Assembly: GCA_026646885.1 (NCBI GenBank)
Contig: JAPKHK010000001.1
Location: forward strand, 248,001 to 312,000
Direction of reading: 5' to 3'
Length of the DNA: 64,000 bases
Source: Casimicrobiaceae bacterium
GTDB lineage: Bacteria > Pseudomonadota > Gammaproteobacteria > Burkholderiales > Casimicrobiaceae
The number at the start of each line of letters is the position of its first letter. Position 1 is the stretch's first letter. Positions 45,670 through 54,520 of this stretch are shown in pieces. The position numbers and the translations under genes are program-made. The notes beneath the pieces are model-generated. The model was not told the DNA's origin. It was given only the letters and a program-made list of their open reading frames with translations, and did no database searches.

Positions 45670-46602
45670 CTACCCCAGTGCCGAGTCGAGCGCCATCATC
45701 AGGGCAAACCCGGCCATCAGGCCAATCGTCGCCGGCGTTTGGTGGCCGTTGCGATGGGTTTGCGGGATCACTTCGTGTGAGACCACGAAAATCATGGCGC
45801 CGGCCGCCAGGCCGAGGCCGATCGGATAGGCGATGGCCATGCCACTGGATAGGCTCACCCCCAACAGCGCCCCTAGCGGTTCCATCATGCCGGTGGCGCC
45901 TGCGACGAGGACTGCGGGGGCGGGCGTAAGTCCGGTGCCGCGCAAGGCCAGGGCCACGGCCAGGCCTTCCGGAATGTCCTGCAGGGCGATCGCCGTCACC
46001 AGCGGCAGCCCGACATGCATGTCGCCGGCCGAAAAGCCGACGCCAATGGCCATGCCCTCGGGCAAGTTGTGTAGAGCGATGGCGAAAACGAACAGCCAGA
46101 CAGGGCCGCAACGGTCATGCCCCGGGCCGCAGGGGCCGGTCTTTTCGTGCTCATGCGGTGTGAATGCATCCAGGCCGAGCATCAACAGCACGCCCAGGCC
46201 CAGACCGACCACGACCACGCCGGTACCGGCAGCCTTGCCGCCGAGGATTTCGCTGCCGGCAGCGAGGCCTGGGATCAGCAGCGAAAATGCGGCCGCGGCA
46301 AGCATCATGCCGGCCGCCATGCCGAGCATGCTGTCCTCCACGCGCTGCGGGATGCCGCGCAGAGCCAGCGCCGGCGCCGCACCCAGCGCGGTGGCGGCGA
46401 AGCCCGCCCCGCCCCCGATCAGGGCCAAGCCCAGTACCGCGGAAGCATGGCCGGCAAAAATCTGCGCGCAGCTCTGCAGCAGCAGCGCCAGCAAGGCGAG
46501 AGCCGAGAGCCCCAACCCCCAGGCGGCGAAGGCATGGCTGCGCGCGTGCGCGCGCAAGGCGCCGAACCAGTTGGGTGGCGAGGTGGCGGTCGAGCTTTCC
46601 AT
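45670..46602 (-). CDS. ZIP-family metal (zinc) transporter
   Basis: A 310-residue inner-membrane protein with about eight helices. The ZIP metal sites are visible: HNLPEGMAIGVGFSAG (helix IV), QDIPEGLAVALALRG (helix V; Gln replaces the usual His) and SHEVIPQTHRNG. A His/Cys loop HEHEKTGPCGPGHDRCGP lies in the cytoplasmic linker and may bind metal. ATG 46602 is chosen over a TTG at 46665 since the latter adds a hydrophilic extension; no SD is clear. The likely substrates are zinc or iron; direction is by analogy import. The TerB-like gene follows after 3 bp. Confidence 0.9.
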   Translation of the reverse strand: MESSTATSPPNWFGALRAHARSHAFAAWGLGLSALALLALLLQSCAQIFAGHASAVLGLALIGGGAGFAATALGAAPALALRGIPQRVEDSMLGMAAGMMLAAAAFSLLIPGLAAGSEILGGKAAGTGVVVVGLGLGVLLMLGLDAFTPHEHEKTGPCGPGHDRCGPVWLFVFAIALHNLPEGMAIGVGFSAGDMHVGLPLVTAIALQDIPEGLAVALALRGTGLTPAPAVLVAGATGMMEPLGALLGVSLSSGMAIAYPIGLGLAAGAMIFVVSHEVIPQTHRNGHQTPATIGLMAGFALMMALDSALG

Positions 46603-46732
46603 GTCGGGAGTATAGTGTTCCGAATACGAGATTGCCTCAGGAATAACGCGTGATTCTTGGGTCAAGCTGCGCCCAAGCCATGATCTGGCTGGGCACTGCG
46701 CCGGATCGACTCGATGCGCCGCGCGAAGGCGC

Positions 46733-47104
46733 TCAGCTCTCGAGCAGCAACGCCGCGGCTACCTTGCGACCTTCGGCAGCGAGGATGTTGTAGGTGCGGC
46801 AGGCGGCGCCAGTATCCATGATTTCACAGCCGATGCGCGCGTCGATCAGCGGGCGCAATAAGGCTGGGGAGGGGAAGCGTTGGCGTGCCCCGGTGCCCAG
46901 CAGCACCAGTTCCGGCTCAAAAGCGAGCAGCGCTTGAAAATCGGCCGCGGTCAGGGCGTCGAAGCCTGCCGTGGCCCATGATTCGAGGATGTGTTCGGCC
47001 GACAGCGCCAGACTCGCGGTATAACGCTGCTCGTTTACTTGAATGTGATCCGCGGCATAGCCCCGAATGACATTTCCTGCGAAGGCGCTGCGGTGTAATT
47101 TCAT
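46733..47104 (-). CDS. Mth938-like domain (DUF498/NDUFAF3-type) protein
   Basis: A 123-residue single-domain protein of the DUF498 / Mth938 family, related to the mitochondrial complex I assembly factor NDUFAF3. VLLGTGARQRFPSPALL and IGCEIMDTGAACRTYNIL are the conserved segments. The biochemical role in bacteria is unknown. ATG 47104 is the only good start. It is divergent from alaC (123 bp) and 130 bp upstream of the ZIP gene on the same strand, a stretch in which I see no other feature. Confidence 0.9.
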   Translation of the reverse strand: MKLHRSAFAGNVIRGYAADHIQVNEQRYTASLALSAEHILESWATAGFDALTAADFQALLAFEPELVLLGTGARQRFPSPALLRPLIDARIGCEIMDTGAACRTYNILAAEGRKVAAALLLES

Positions 47105-47162
47105 GGCGGGTTGCGGGCGGCGCTTGGAATCGTCGCGTGGCGCGGAAATAGCCTTTTGTGCA

Positions 47163-47191
47163 TTGCGGTAACTGGCCGGTTTGGTTAGGAT
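47163..47191 (+). promoter_or_regulatory. Candidate sigma-70 promoter for alaC-hom-thrC
   Basis: TTGCGG (47163-47168), 17-base spacer and TAGGAT (47186-47191) lie 37 bp before the alaC start. Each box matches 4 of 6 consensus bases. No terminator or leader peptide is evident, so transcript start is expected near 47198. Confidence 0.4.
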
Positions 47192-47227
47192 TATACCCTT
47201 TCCCTACCTGCCTTCCGATTCTCCGCC

Positions 47228-48415
47228 ATGGCCGAATTCGCCCGTATCAAACGCTTGCCCCCCTACGTGTTCAACATTACCGGGGAGCTCAAGATGGCGG
47301 CGCGCCGTCGCGGCGAAGACATCATCGACATGAGCATGGGTAATCCCGACGGCCCCACGCCCAAGCACATCGTCGACAAGCTGGTCGAAGCGGCACAGCG
47401 CCAGGATACGCACGGCTACTCGGTTTCCAAGGGCATTCCGCGGCTGCGTCGGGCGATTTGCCAGTGGTACGAACGTCGCTACGGGGCGCAGTTCGACCCT
47501 GATTCAGAGGCCATCGTCACCATCGGTTCCAAGGAAGGATTGGCGCACTTGATGCTCGCGACCCTGGATCGCGGCGACACCGTGCTGGTGCCCAATCCCT
47601 CCTATCCCATTCACATTTACGGCGCCATCATCGCCGGCGCGGACATCCGCTCGGTGCGCATGACGCCGGGCATCGACTTTTTCGAGGAACTGCAACGCGC
47701 TATTCGCGAGTCGTTTCCCAAGCCCAAGATGATGATTCTGGGCTTTCCCAGCAATCCCACGGCGCAATGCGTGGAGCTGGAATTTCACGAGCGCGTGGTC
47801 GCCCTGGCGCGGGAGCACAACATTCTCGTGGTGCATGATCTAGCCTATGCCGACATCACCTACGACGGCTGGAAGGCGCCTTCGATCATGCAAGTGCCCG
47901 GCGCGCGTGACGTGGCGGTGGAATTCTTCACCATGTCCAAGAGCTACAACATGGCGGGCTGGCGCATCGGTTTCATGGTGGGCAACAAGGAACTGGTGAA
48001 CGCTCTGGCGCGGATCAAGAGCTATCACGACTACGGCACCTTCACGCCCTTGCAAGTGGCGTCCATCGCCGCCCTCGAGGGCCCGCAGGAGTGTGTCGAA
48101 GAAATTCGCCTCAAGTACCAAAAGCGACGCGACGTCATGGTCAAGGGCCTGCACGAAGCGGGTTGGATGGTGGAGAACCCGAAAGCTTCGATGTACATCT
48201 GGGCGAAAATTCCCGAACCCTACGCCAAGCTGGGCTCACTCGAGTTTTCCAAGAAAGTCCTCGCTCAAGCCAAAGTCGCCGTGAGCCCCGGGATCGGTTT
48301 CGGCGATTACGGCGACGACCACGTGCGTTTTGCGCTGATCGAGAATGAAGAGCGCTCCCGCCAGGCGATACGCGGCATCAAACAGATGTTCCGCGAGGAC
48401 GGTTTCTTGCGCTGA
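47228..48415 (+). CDS. alaC: Aminotransferase, glutamate--pyruvate type (AlaC)
   Basis: A 395-residue fold-type I PLP aminotransferase. The PLP Lys is in [18 protein letters not shown], with [25 protein letters not shown] and [11 protein letters not shown] as other active-site elements. Closest functional match is AlaC, which makes alanine from pyruvate and glutamate. The gene immediately precedes the threonine genes, an order seen in many betaproteobacteria. ATG 47228 is the start; a candidate promoter lies upstream. Confidence 0.92.
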   Translation: MAEFARIKRLPPYVFNITGELKMAARRRGEDIIDMSMGNPDGPTPKHIVDKLVEAAQRQDTHGYSVSKGIPRLRRAICQWYERRYGAQFDPDSEAIVTIGSKEGLAHLMLATLDRGDTVLVPNPSYPIHIYGAIIAGADIRSVRMTPGIDFFEELQRAIRESFPKPKMMILGFPSNPTAQCVELEFHERVVALAREHNILVVHDLAYADITYDGWKAPSIMQVPGARDVAVEFFTMSKSYNMAGWRIGFMVGNKELVNALARIKSYHDYGTFTPLQVASIAALEGPQECVEEIRLKYQKRRDVMVKGLHEAGWMVENPKASMYIWAKIPEPYAKLGSLEFSKKVLAQAKVAVSPGIGFGDYGDDHVRFALIENEERSRQAIRGIKQMFREDGFLR

Positions 48416-48425
48416 GCGTGGGGCG

Positions 48426-48863
48426 ATGCAGATCATTGAAGTCAACGATGTCGCCGGTCAGCTGGTCGAGCCGCTTTGGCTGGCCGGTGCCGAGGCGGTC
48501 CATCGTGAGCTCAGACCCCAGATACCGACGCCTTATGCCGAGGCGATGGAGGCGATCTTTCGCGACGGCGGACGTCTGTGCGTGGCGACCGAGGGCGATG
48601 AAGTCCTGGGGGTGGCGCTTTATCGTGTTTATGCCGACACCTTCAACGGCAAGAGGTGCTACGTCGACGATCTGGTTACCACGGAGAAGCGACGCTCGAG
48701 CGGCGTGGGGCACGCGCTGATTGAACACCTCGCCGGGCGCGCCCGCGCGCTGGGCTGCGACAATCTGGTGCTCGACTCGGGCACCCAGCGTACAGCGGCG
48801 CACAAGTTTTACTTTCGCGAGGGATTCGTCATTCCCTCCTTCAACTTCAAGAAAGCTTTGTGA
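48426..48863 (+). CDS. GNAT-family N-acetyltransferase
   Basis: A 145-residue GNAT with the acetyl-CoA binding motif RRSSGVGHALIEHL near residue 88 and the following strand LGCDNLVLDSGTQRTAAHKFY, split here: LGCDNLVLDSG and AAHKFYFREGF. The acceptor is unknown. ATG 48426 is 10 bp after the alaC stop (the in-frame codon at 48345 lies inside alaC). Its stop overlaps the hom start (TGATG), so it is co-translated with hom. Unlike most betaproteobacteria, alaC and hom are separated by this gene. Confidence 0.88.
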   Translation: MQIIEVNDVAGQLVEPLWLAGAEAVHRELRPQIPTPYAEAMEAIFRDGGRLCVATEGDEVLGVALYRVYADTFNGKRCYVDDLVTTEKRRSSGVGHALIEHLAGRARALGCDNLVLDSGTQRTAAHKFYFREGFVIPSFNFKKAL

Positions 48864-50179
48864 TGAAACCCATACAGGTCGGTCTGCTCGGTATCGGCAC
48901 CGTGGGCGGCGGCACTTTCAGTGTCTTGCGCCGCAATCAGGAAGAAATCATGCGCCGGGCCGGGCGGCCGATTCAAATCACCATGGTGGCCGACAAAGAC
49001 CTCGCGCGCGCCCGCAGCGTGATCGGCGACGCGCCTGGAGTCACCTTGGTGGATGACGCCCAAGCGGTCATCGCCAACCCCGAGATCGACATCGTCGTCG
49101 AACTGATCGGCGGCTATGGCATTGCCAAGGAGCTGGTACTGCAAGCCATCGCCGCCGGCAAACACGTGGTCACCGCCAACAAAGCGCTCTTGGCCACGCA
49201 CGGCAACGAAATTTTCGCGGCGGCGCAAAAGCGCGGCGTCATGGTGGCTTTCGAGGCGGCGGTGGCGGGCGGCATTCCCATCATCAAGGCGCTGCGCGAA
49301 GGGCTCACCGCCAATCGTATCGAGTGGATTGCCGGCATCATCAACGGCACCACCAATTTCATCCTATCCGAAATGCGGGATAAGGGATTGTCTTTTGACG
49401 CCGTCCTGAAAGAGGCTCAGCGCTTGGGTTATGCCGAGGCCGACCCGACCTTCGATGTCGAAGGGGTCGACGCCGCGCACAAGCTCACCATCATGTCCGC
49501 CATCGCTTTCGGCATTCCCATGCAATTCGACAAGGCACATGTCGAGGGCATCAGCAAGCTGCAAGCCGAGGACATCCGCTACGCCGAACAATTGGGTTAC
49601 CGCATCAAACTCCTGGGCATTACCAAGCTTCAGCCCGAGGGCGTTGAACTGCGCGTGCACCCCACGCTGATTCCCGCCAAGCGCCTCATCGCCAATGTCG
49701 AAGGCGCCATGAACGCGGTGCTGGTCAAAGGCGACGCCGTGGGTGCGACGCTCTACTACGGCAAGGGCGCGGGCGCGGAACCGACCGCCAGCGCGGTGAT
49801 CGCCGATTTGGTCGACGTCACGCGCATGCACACCGCCGACCCGGGCAATCGCGTGCCGCATCTGGCGTTCCAGCCCAGCGCGGTGAAAGCCACGCCCATC
49901 TTGGCCATGGGCGAAGTGGAGACTTCCTACTATTTCCGCATGCGCGTGGAGGACCGACCTGGCGTGCTGGCGGACATTACGCGCATTTTGGCCGATCAGC
50001 AGATCTCCATCGATGCCATGATCCAGCGCGAGCCGGGCGAAGGGGAGGATCAGACCGACATCATCATGCTTACCCACCGCACGCGCGAGAAGAACGCCAA
50101 CGCCGCGATCGCGCGCATCGAGGCGCTGCCGGTGGTCAACGGCAAGGTGGTGCGGCTGCGGCTCGAGGAGCTTGGCTGA
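48863..50179 (+). CDS. hom: Homoserine dehydrogenase
   Basis: Hom reduces aspartate-4-semialdehyde to homoserine, the branch point for threonine and methionine. The 438-residue monofunctional enzyme has NAD(P)-binding LLGIGTVGGGTFSVL, catalytic region TTNFILSEMRDKGLSF, DPTFDVEGVDAAHKL, and a C-terminal ACT domain (~350-435; YFRMRVEDRPGVLADITRI) that usually gives threonine feedback control. ATG 48863 overlaps the GNAT stop; a GTG three bases earlier is an alternative. It is followed by thrC after 88 bp. Confidence 0.95.
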   Translation: MKPIQVGLLGIGTVGGGTFSVLRRNQEEIMRRAGRPIQITMVADKDLARARSVIGDAPGVTLVDDAQAVIANPEIDIVVELIGGYGIAKELVLQAIAAGKHVVTANKALLATHGNEIFAAAQKRGVMVAFEAAVAGGIPIIKALREGLTANRIEWIAGIINGTTNFILSEMRDKGLSFDAVLKEAQRLGYAEADPTFDVEGVDAAHKLTIMSAIAFGIPMQFDKAHVEGISKLQAEDIRYAEQLGYRIKLLGITKLQPEGVELRVHPTLIPAKRLIANVEGAMNAVLVKGDAVGATLYYGKGAGAEPTASAVIADLVDVTRMHTADPGNRVPHLAFQPSAVKATPILAMGEVETSYYFRMRVEDRPGVLADITRILADQQISIDAMIQREPGEGEDQTDIIMLTHRTREKNANAAIARIEALPVVNGKVVRLRLEELG

Positions 50180-50267
50180 TTCGGCGCCGGCGCCGCGGCC
50201 CATGCGGCCCGACCGCCAGCAAGGTGCGTGGTCGCCTCGTCCAATAATCTGTCCCCAAACTCAGCCC

Positions 50268-51698
50268 ATGAACTACCTGTCAACCCGAGGATTGGCTCCC
50301 ACGCAACCGTTTTGCGACATCCTGCTTGGCGGGTTGGCGCCCGACGGCGGCTTATATCTGCCGGCCAGCTACCCGTTTGTCCCATCGGCCGAACTGGAGT
50401 CCTGGCGCGGACTCTCCTATGCTGAACTGGCGTTCCGGCTGCTGTCGAAATTCATCACCGACATCCCTCCGGGCGACTTGCAGGAATTGATCGCTCGCAC
50501 CTATAGACCCGAAGTCTACCGGCATTGCCGACCCGGCGCGGACCCGGCGGACATCACGCCGCTGCATAGCTTGGAGCCGGGGCTGTACCTCTTGGAACTG
50601 TCCAACGGTCCTACGCTTGCCTTCAAAGACATGGCGATGCAGCTTTTGGGCAACCTTTTCGAGTACGTGCTGGCGAAGCGCCACGAGACCCTCAACATAC
50701 TTGGCGCCACCTCCGGAGACACTGGGTCCGCGGCCGAATACGCCATGCGCGGCAAGCGCGGTATCACCGTGTTCATGCTTTCGCCGCACGGGCTGATGAG
50801 TGCCTTCCAGCGTGCCCAGATGTATTCGCTTCAGGATCCGAACATCAACAACATTGCCATCCGCGGCATGTTCGATGACTGCCAGGATATCGTCAAAGCC
50901 GTGTCGAACGATGCCGCTTTTAAGGCCCGCTACAAAATCGGCGCGGTGAACTCGATCAATTGGGCGCGCGTCGCGGCGCAGATCGTCTATTACTTCAAGG
51001 GCTATCTTGCCGCCACACAAACCAGCGGCGAGCAGGTTTCCTTTGCGGTTCCGTCTGGCAACTTCGGCAATATCTGCGCCGGACACATCGCCCGCATGAT
51101 GGGCTTGCCGATTCGCCACCTCATTCTCGCCACCAACGAGAACGACGTGCTTGATGAGTTTTTCCGCAGCGGCGTTTATCGGCCCCGCGGCACTGCCGAG
51201 ACGTGCGTCACTTCCAGTCCATCGATGGATATATCCAAGGCGTCGAATTTCGAGCGCTTCGTCTTCGATCTCGTGGAGCGCGATGCGGCGCGCGTTCGCG
51301 AACTCTGGGCCGCGGTGGACGCCGGCGGAACCTTCGACCTGTCGGGCAGTGCCGAATTTGCGTGCTTGCCGCGCTTCGGCTTCCGGACAGGCAAGAGCAG
51401 TCATTCCGACCGGGTGGAGACCATACGCCAGGTCAAGGCGCGTTACGGCACGCTGATCGATACCCATACCGCGGACGGCCTCAAGGTGGCGCTGGAGTAT
51501 CGCGAGCCCGGCGTGCCGATGATCTGCCTCGAAACCGCGCAGCCGGCGAAGTTTGCGGAAACCCTGCGCGAGGCATTGGGCGCCGAGCCGCCCCGCCCCG
51601 GCGGCTTCGAAAATCTCGAATCGCTACCGCAGCGCTGCGTGGTAATGGAGGCCGACGCCGCCGCGGTAAAGGCTTTCGTGGCCGCACGCGCAGTGTGA
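50268..51698 (+). CDS. thrC: Threonine synthase
   Basis: ThrC turns O-phosphohomoserine into threonine. The 476-residue protein is of the longer class II type: MNYLSTRGLAPTQPFCDIL at the N-terminus, PLP Lys in NGPTLAFKDMAMQ, GATSGDTGSAAEYAM and the PLP-phosphate loop VPSGNFGNICAGHIA. ATG 50268 (the frame is open 96 bases before) fits the family start. It follows hom in the same operon; the 88-bp spacer contains a GGCGCCGGCGCC palindrome at 50183-50194. Confidence 0.95.
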   Translation: MNYLSTRGLAPTQPFCDILLGGLAPDGGLYLPASYPFVPSAELESWRGLSYAELAFRLLSKFITDIPPGDLQELIARTYRPEVYRHCRPGADPADITPLHSLEPGLYLLELSNGPTLAFKDMAMQLLGNLFEYVLAKRHETLNILGATSGDTGSAAEYAMRGKRGITVFMLSPHGLMSAFQRAQMYSLQDPNINNIAIRGMFDDCQDIVKAVSNDAAFKARYKIGAVNSINWARVAAQIVYYFKGYLAATQTSGEQVSFAVPSGNFGNICAGHIARMMGLPIRHLILATNENDVLDEFFRSGVYRPRGTAETCVTSSPSMDISKASNFERFVFDLVERDAARVRELWAAVDAGGTFDLSGSAEFACLPRFGFRTGKSSHSDRVETIRQVKARYGTLIDTHTADGLKVALEYREPGVPMICLETAQPAKFAETLREALGAEPPRPGGFENLESLPQRCVVMEADAAAVKAFVAARAV

Positions 51699-51736
51699 AA
51701 TGAGCGCCTTGCACCCGTTGCGCGTGAGCGGCAGGC

Positions 51737-51798
51737 GCCCTTTTGCAGAGTGCCGCCGCGCGGCCGAGCGTGGGCGTGCCGGCGCGCGCAAAAAGGGC
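51737..51798. repeat. Imperfect inverted repeat between thrC and the C13 peptidase gene
   Basis: GCCCTTTTGC (51737-51746) and GCAAAAAGGGC (51788-51798) are inverted copies with one extra A, enclosing a 41-bp GC-rich segment which can itself fold. It lies 38 bp after the thrC stop and 17 bp before the next start. It may be a transcription stop or attenuation structure, since the first arm ends in a T-run on one strand and the second in an A-run. Confidence 0.35.
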
Positions 51799-51815
51799 AG
51801 GGAGGGCGCGGCGCA

Positions 51816-53243
51816 ATGAACATGGCATTCGGTTGGGGACGCGACCTGCGACGCAATCTGCGGGCGGGGCTTCGGCTGATGACGCTGCGGCGCGTCGCGC
51901 TGTTGGACTTTCGCTGCAACCTGCCGCAGCTCGGGCTCTTGCTGGTTCTGGGAGTAGGCTTGCGCCTTTTCGACGAAGCCCGAAGCGCGGGGTTCGAGGT
52001 CTCGTGGGTGGCGGAAGGATGGCTGCAAGAGGGCTTCTATACCGCGTTGGTGCTGGCAGTGGCCGGGCTGCTTGCACACTTCCTGCGCCAGCCGCATCTC
52101 CCGCTTGCGTTGCCTTGTGTCCTGCTCTCAGGCGCGCCGTTCTACGAAGTGGTTGGATGGATCGAGCGGCCGTTGCTCGAATGGACCGCGGCGCACTGGC
52201 CGCCGGGAGAGACGCTCCTTGGCGTCCTTTCTGCGCTGTGGCTCCTGGTCTGGCTGTGGCGCAGTGTGGCGGTGTCGCTGCATCCCCAGCGACCGCACTT
52301 CTGGTGGCGAGCCAACGCGGGTGCGGCGCTATTAGCGGGCGCTTTGATCCTGCCTTCCAGCCTTTTTGCGCCGGCGCAGCTGCTGGTGCCTGCGGCTTTG
52401 AGCACAGGTCCGGCCGCGGGCAAGGGCTGGGTGTTCTCCGAGGAGGCATTGGCGGCGCAGATGCAACTTCTCGTCCAGTCACTCGACGCGATCGAGGAGG
52501 AGCGGCCGGACCGAAGCGACATCTTCTTCGTCGGGTTCGCTCCCTTTGCCGGGGCCGAGGTCTTTCGGCGCGACCTCGCATTGGCGCGGGCCGTGATCGA
52601 AGAACGCTATGACGCCTCTGCACACAGCGTGGCCATGCTGAACAATCCCGGCACGGCGCTCGATGAGCCATGGGCCACGGTCAGCAACTTGCAGCTCGCG
52701 CTCAGCGCTGTCGGCGCTGCCATGAACCCGGAAGAAGACGTGCTCTTTCTGTACCTCACCAGCCACGGATCGGAGGACCAGCAATTGGAGGCCGATCTGC
52801 CGCCCCTGCAGCTGCGGCCGCTCACCCCTACCGCGCTGGCGCGCCAACTCGACGAGGCGCAGATCAAGTGGCGAGTGATCGTGGTTTCGGCCTGCTACTC
52901 CGGCGGATTCATTCCCCCCTTGCGCAATGCGAACACCGTCATCGTCACGGCCGCCCGTAGCGATCGCACTTCCTTTGGCTGCGAAGATAAAAGTGATCTC
53001 ACCTATTTCGGCGAGGCATTGTTCAGCCGAGCGCTGCGCGAAGAGGGCGGACTGATCGCTGCCTTCGAGCGCGCCAAGGCGCTTGTCACCGCGCGCGAGC
53101 AGGCGGAGAAGCTCATTCCTTCGGAGCCCCAGATCTTCGTGGGCGAGGCGATGCGGGTGAAGCTCGCGCAGTTGGAGAGCGAAGCGCCGCGGCGCCGCTC
53201 CGGCATGATGGCGGCGCGCGGCGCTGCAAGCGGAGGATTGTGA
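51816..53243 (+). CDS. Membrane-anchored peptidase C13 (legumain/caspase-like) family protein
   Basis: A 475-residue protein. The N-terminal half (residues ~20-215) has about five hydrophobic helices (for example LGLLLVLGVGLRLF, ALVLAVAGLLAHFL, LLGVLSALWLLVWLWRSV, AALLAGALILPSS). The C-terminal half is a C13/clan CD cysteine peptidase domain with catalytic His317 in LYLTSHGSED and Cys360 in VVSACYSGGF, the standard His-Gly and Cys-Tyr pair. FFVGFAPFAGAEVFRRDL is a typical C13-bacterial segment. The in vivo target is unknown. ATG 51816 is chosen from GGAGG 10 bases ahead. Its stop overlaps the next gene (CoA-transferase) by 1-4 bases, so they are co-translated. Confidence 0.88.
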   Translation: MNMAFGWGRDLRRNLRAGLRLMTLRRVALLDFRCNLPQLGLLLVLGVGLRLFDEARSAGFEVSWVAEGWLQEGFYTALVLAVAGLLAHFLRQPHLPLALPCVLLSGAPFYEVVGWIERPLLEWTAAHWPPGETLLGVLSALWLLVWLWRSVAVSLHPQRPHFWWRANAGAALLAGALILPSSLFAPAQLLVPAALSTGPAAGKGWVFSEEALAAQMQLLVQSLDAIEEERPDRSDIFFVGFAPFAGAEVFRRDLALARAVIEERYDASAHSVAMLNNPGTALDEPWATVSNLQLALSAVGAAMNPEEDVLFLYLTSHGSEDQQLEADLPPLQLRPLTPTALARQLDEAQIKWRVIVVSACYSGGFIPPLRNANTVIVTAARSDRTSFGCEDKSDLTYFGEALFSRALREEGGLIAAFERAKALVTAREQAEKLIPSEPQIFVGEAMRVKLAQLESEAPRRRSGMMAARGAASGGL

Positions 53244-54466
53244 TGATGGTTGGCGCGCTCGAAGGCGTTCGGGTCCTCGATCTGTCGCGGGTTCTTGCCG
53301 GACCTTGGTGCAGCCAGAATCTTGCCGACCTGGGCGCCGAAGTGATCAAAGTCGAGCGGCCCGGCACAGGCGACGATACCCGAGCATGGGGCCCGCCCTA
53401 TCTGAAGGATGCGGCCGGGTGCGACACCGAAGAAGCGGCTTATTTCCTCTGCGCCAACCGCGGCAAGAAGTCGATCACACTCGACCTGGGCGTGCCCTTG
53501 GCGCGCGAGGTCGTGCGCCGCTTGGCCGCGCAAAGCGATGTGTTTCTCGAGAACTACAAGGTCGGTGACATGGCGCGTTTTGGACTTGGCTGGGAGGAAT
53601 TGTCCGCCTTGAACCCGGGCCTCGTGTATTGCTCGATCACCGGTTTTGGGCAGAACGGCCCCTATGCAGCGCGACCCGGTTATGACTTCATGATCCAGGG
53701 CATGGGCGGACTCATGAGCATCACCGGCGAACGCGACGAACTGCCTGGCGGCGGGCCGCAGAAAGTGGGCGTCGCGGTGGCCGACCTCATGAGCGGCATG
53801 TATGCCACGGTGGCGATCCTGGGCGCACTCTACGCGCGCCAGCGAACCGGTCGCGGACAGTATATCGACGTGGCGCTCTTCGATTGCCAAGTGGCGATGC
53901 TCGCCAACGTCAACATGAACTACCTAGTCACCGGCGTGCCGCCGCAGCGCCTGGGCAACGCGCACGCCAACATCGTTCCTTACCAAGTATTCGAAGCAAG
54001 CGACGGACATTTGATCCTCGCGGTGGGCAATGATGCCCAGTTCAAAAAGTTCTGCGACTTGGCGGGCCGCCCGGAGTGGGCGCAAGATGAGCGCTTCGCC
54101 AGCAACGCCGCGCGCGTCGATAACCGCGGCACGCTGGTGCCTTTGGTGGCCGAGCGCATCAAGGCGCGCACGCGCGAGGCGTGGCTGAGCGCCCTTGAAT
54201 CCGCCGGCGTGCCCTGCGGACCCATCAATCTTCTCGATGAGGTCTTCGCCCATCCTCAGGTCGAAGCGCGCGGTCTGAGGATCGAACTGCCGCATCCTGG
54301 CGGCGGGCTGGTGCCGCTGGTGGCGAGCCCAATGCACCTGTCGGATACACCGGCAGGCTACGACTTGCCGCCGCCCCTGCTGGGGCAGCACAATCACGAA
54401 ATTCTCGGTGAGCGGCTGGGCTTGTCCGACCAGGAAATCGCCGCCATCACCCGGCCAGGCAACTGA
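53243..54466 (+). CDS. Class III CoA-transferase (CaiB/BaiF family), active-site Asp present
   Basis: A 407-residue family III CoA-transferase, which moves CoA from acyl-CoA to a free acid through an enzyme-bound aspartyl anhydride. EGVRVLDLSRVLAGPWC, LGAEVIKVERPGTGDDTR and YCSITGFGQNGPYA are family signatures; the catalytic Asp148 is in RPGYDFMIQGMGGLMS. The substrate cannot be read from sequence. ATG 53243 follows GGAGG at 53232-53236; ATG 53246 and GTG 53240 are alternatives. It overlaps the C13 peptidase gene and is followed after 54 bp by the alpha-2-macroglobulin gene. Confidence 0.92.
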   Translation: MMVGALEGVRVLDLSRVLAGPWCSQNLADLGAEVIKVERPGTGDDTRAWGPPYLKDAAGCDTEEAAYFLCANRGKKSITLDLGVPLAREVVRRLAAQSDVFLENYKVGDMARFGLGWEELSALNPGLVYCSITGFGQNGPYAARPGYDFMIQGMGGLMSITGERDELPGGGPQKVGVAVADLMSGMYATVAILGALYARQRTGRGQYIDVALFDCQVAMLANVNMNYLVTGVPPQRLGNAHANIVPYQVFEASDGHLILAVGNDAQFKKFCDLAGRPEWAQDERFASNAARVDNRGTLVPLVAERIKARTREAWLSALESAGVPCGPINLLDEVFAHPQVEARGLRIELPHPGGGLVPLVASPMHLSDTPAGYDLPPPLLGQHNHEILGERLGLSDQEIAAITRPGN

Positions 54467-54520
54467 AGCACCGCGCCGCGCGGGCGGCGGCTCGCCGGAG
54501 TATGCGCAAGGAGGCGCTGC

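Noticed and set aside
50180-50267. thr operon leader peptide or attenuator before thrC
   Set aside because: No short ORF rich in Thr/Ile codons; just a GC palindrome at 50183-50194 without a T-run.
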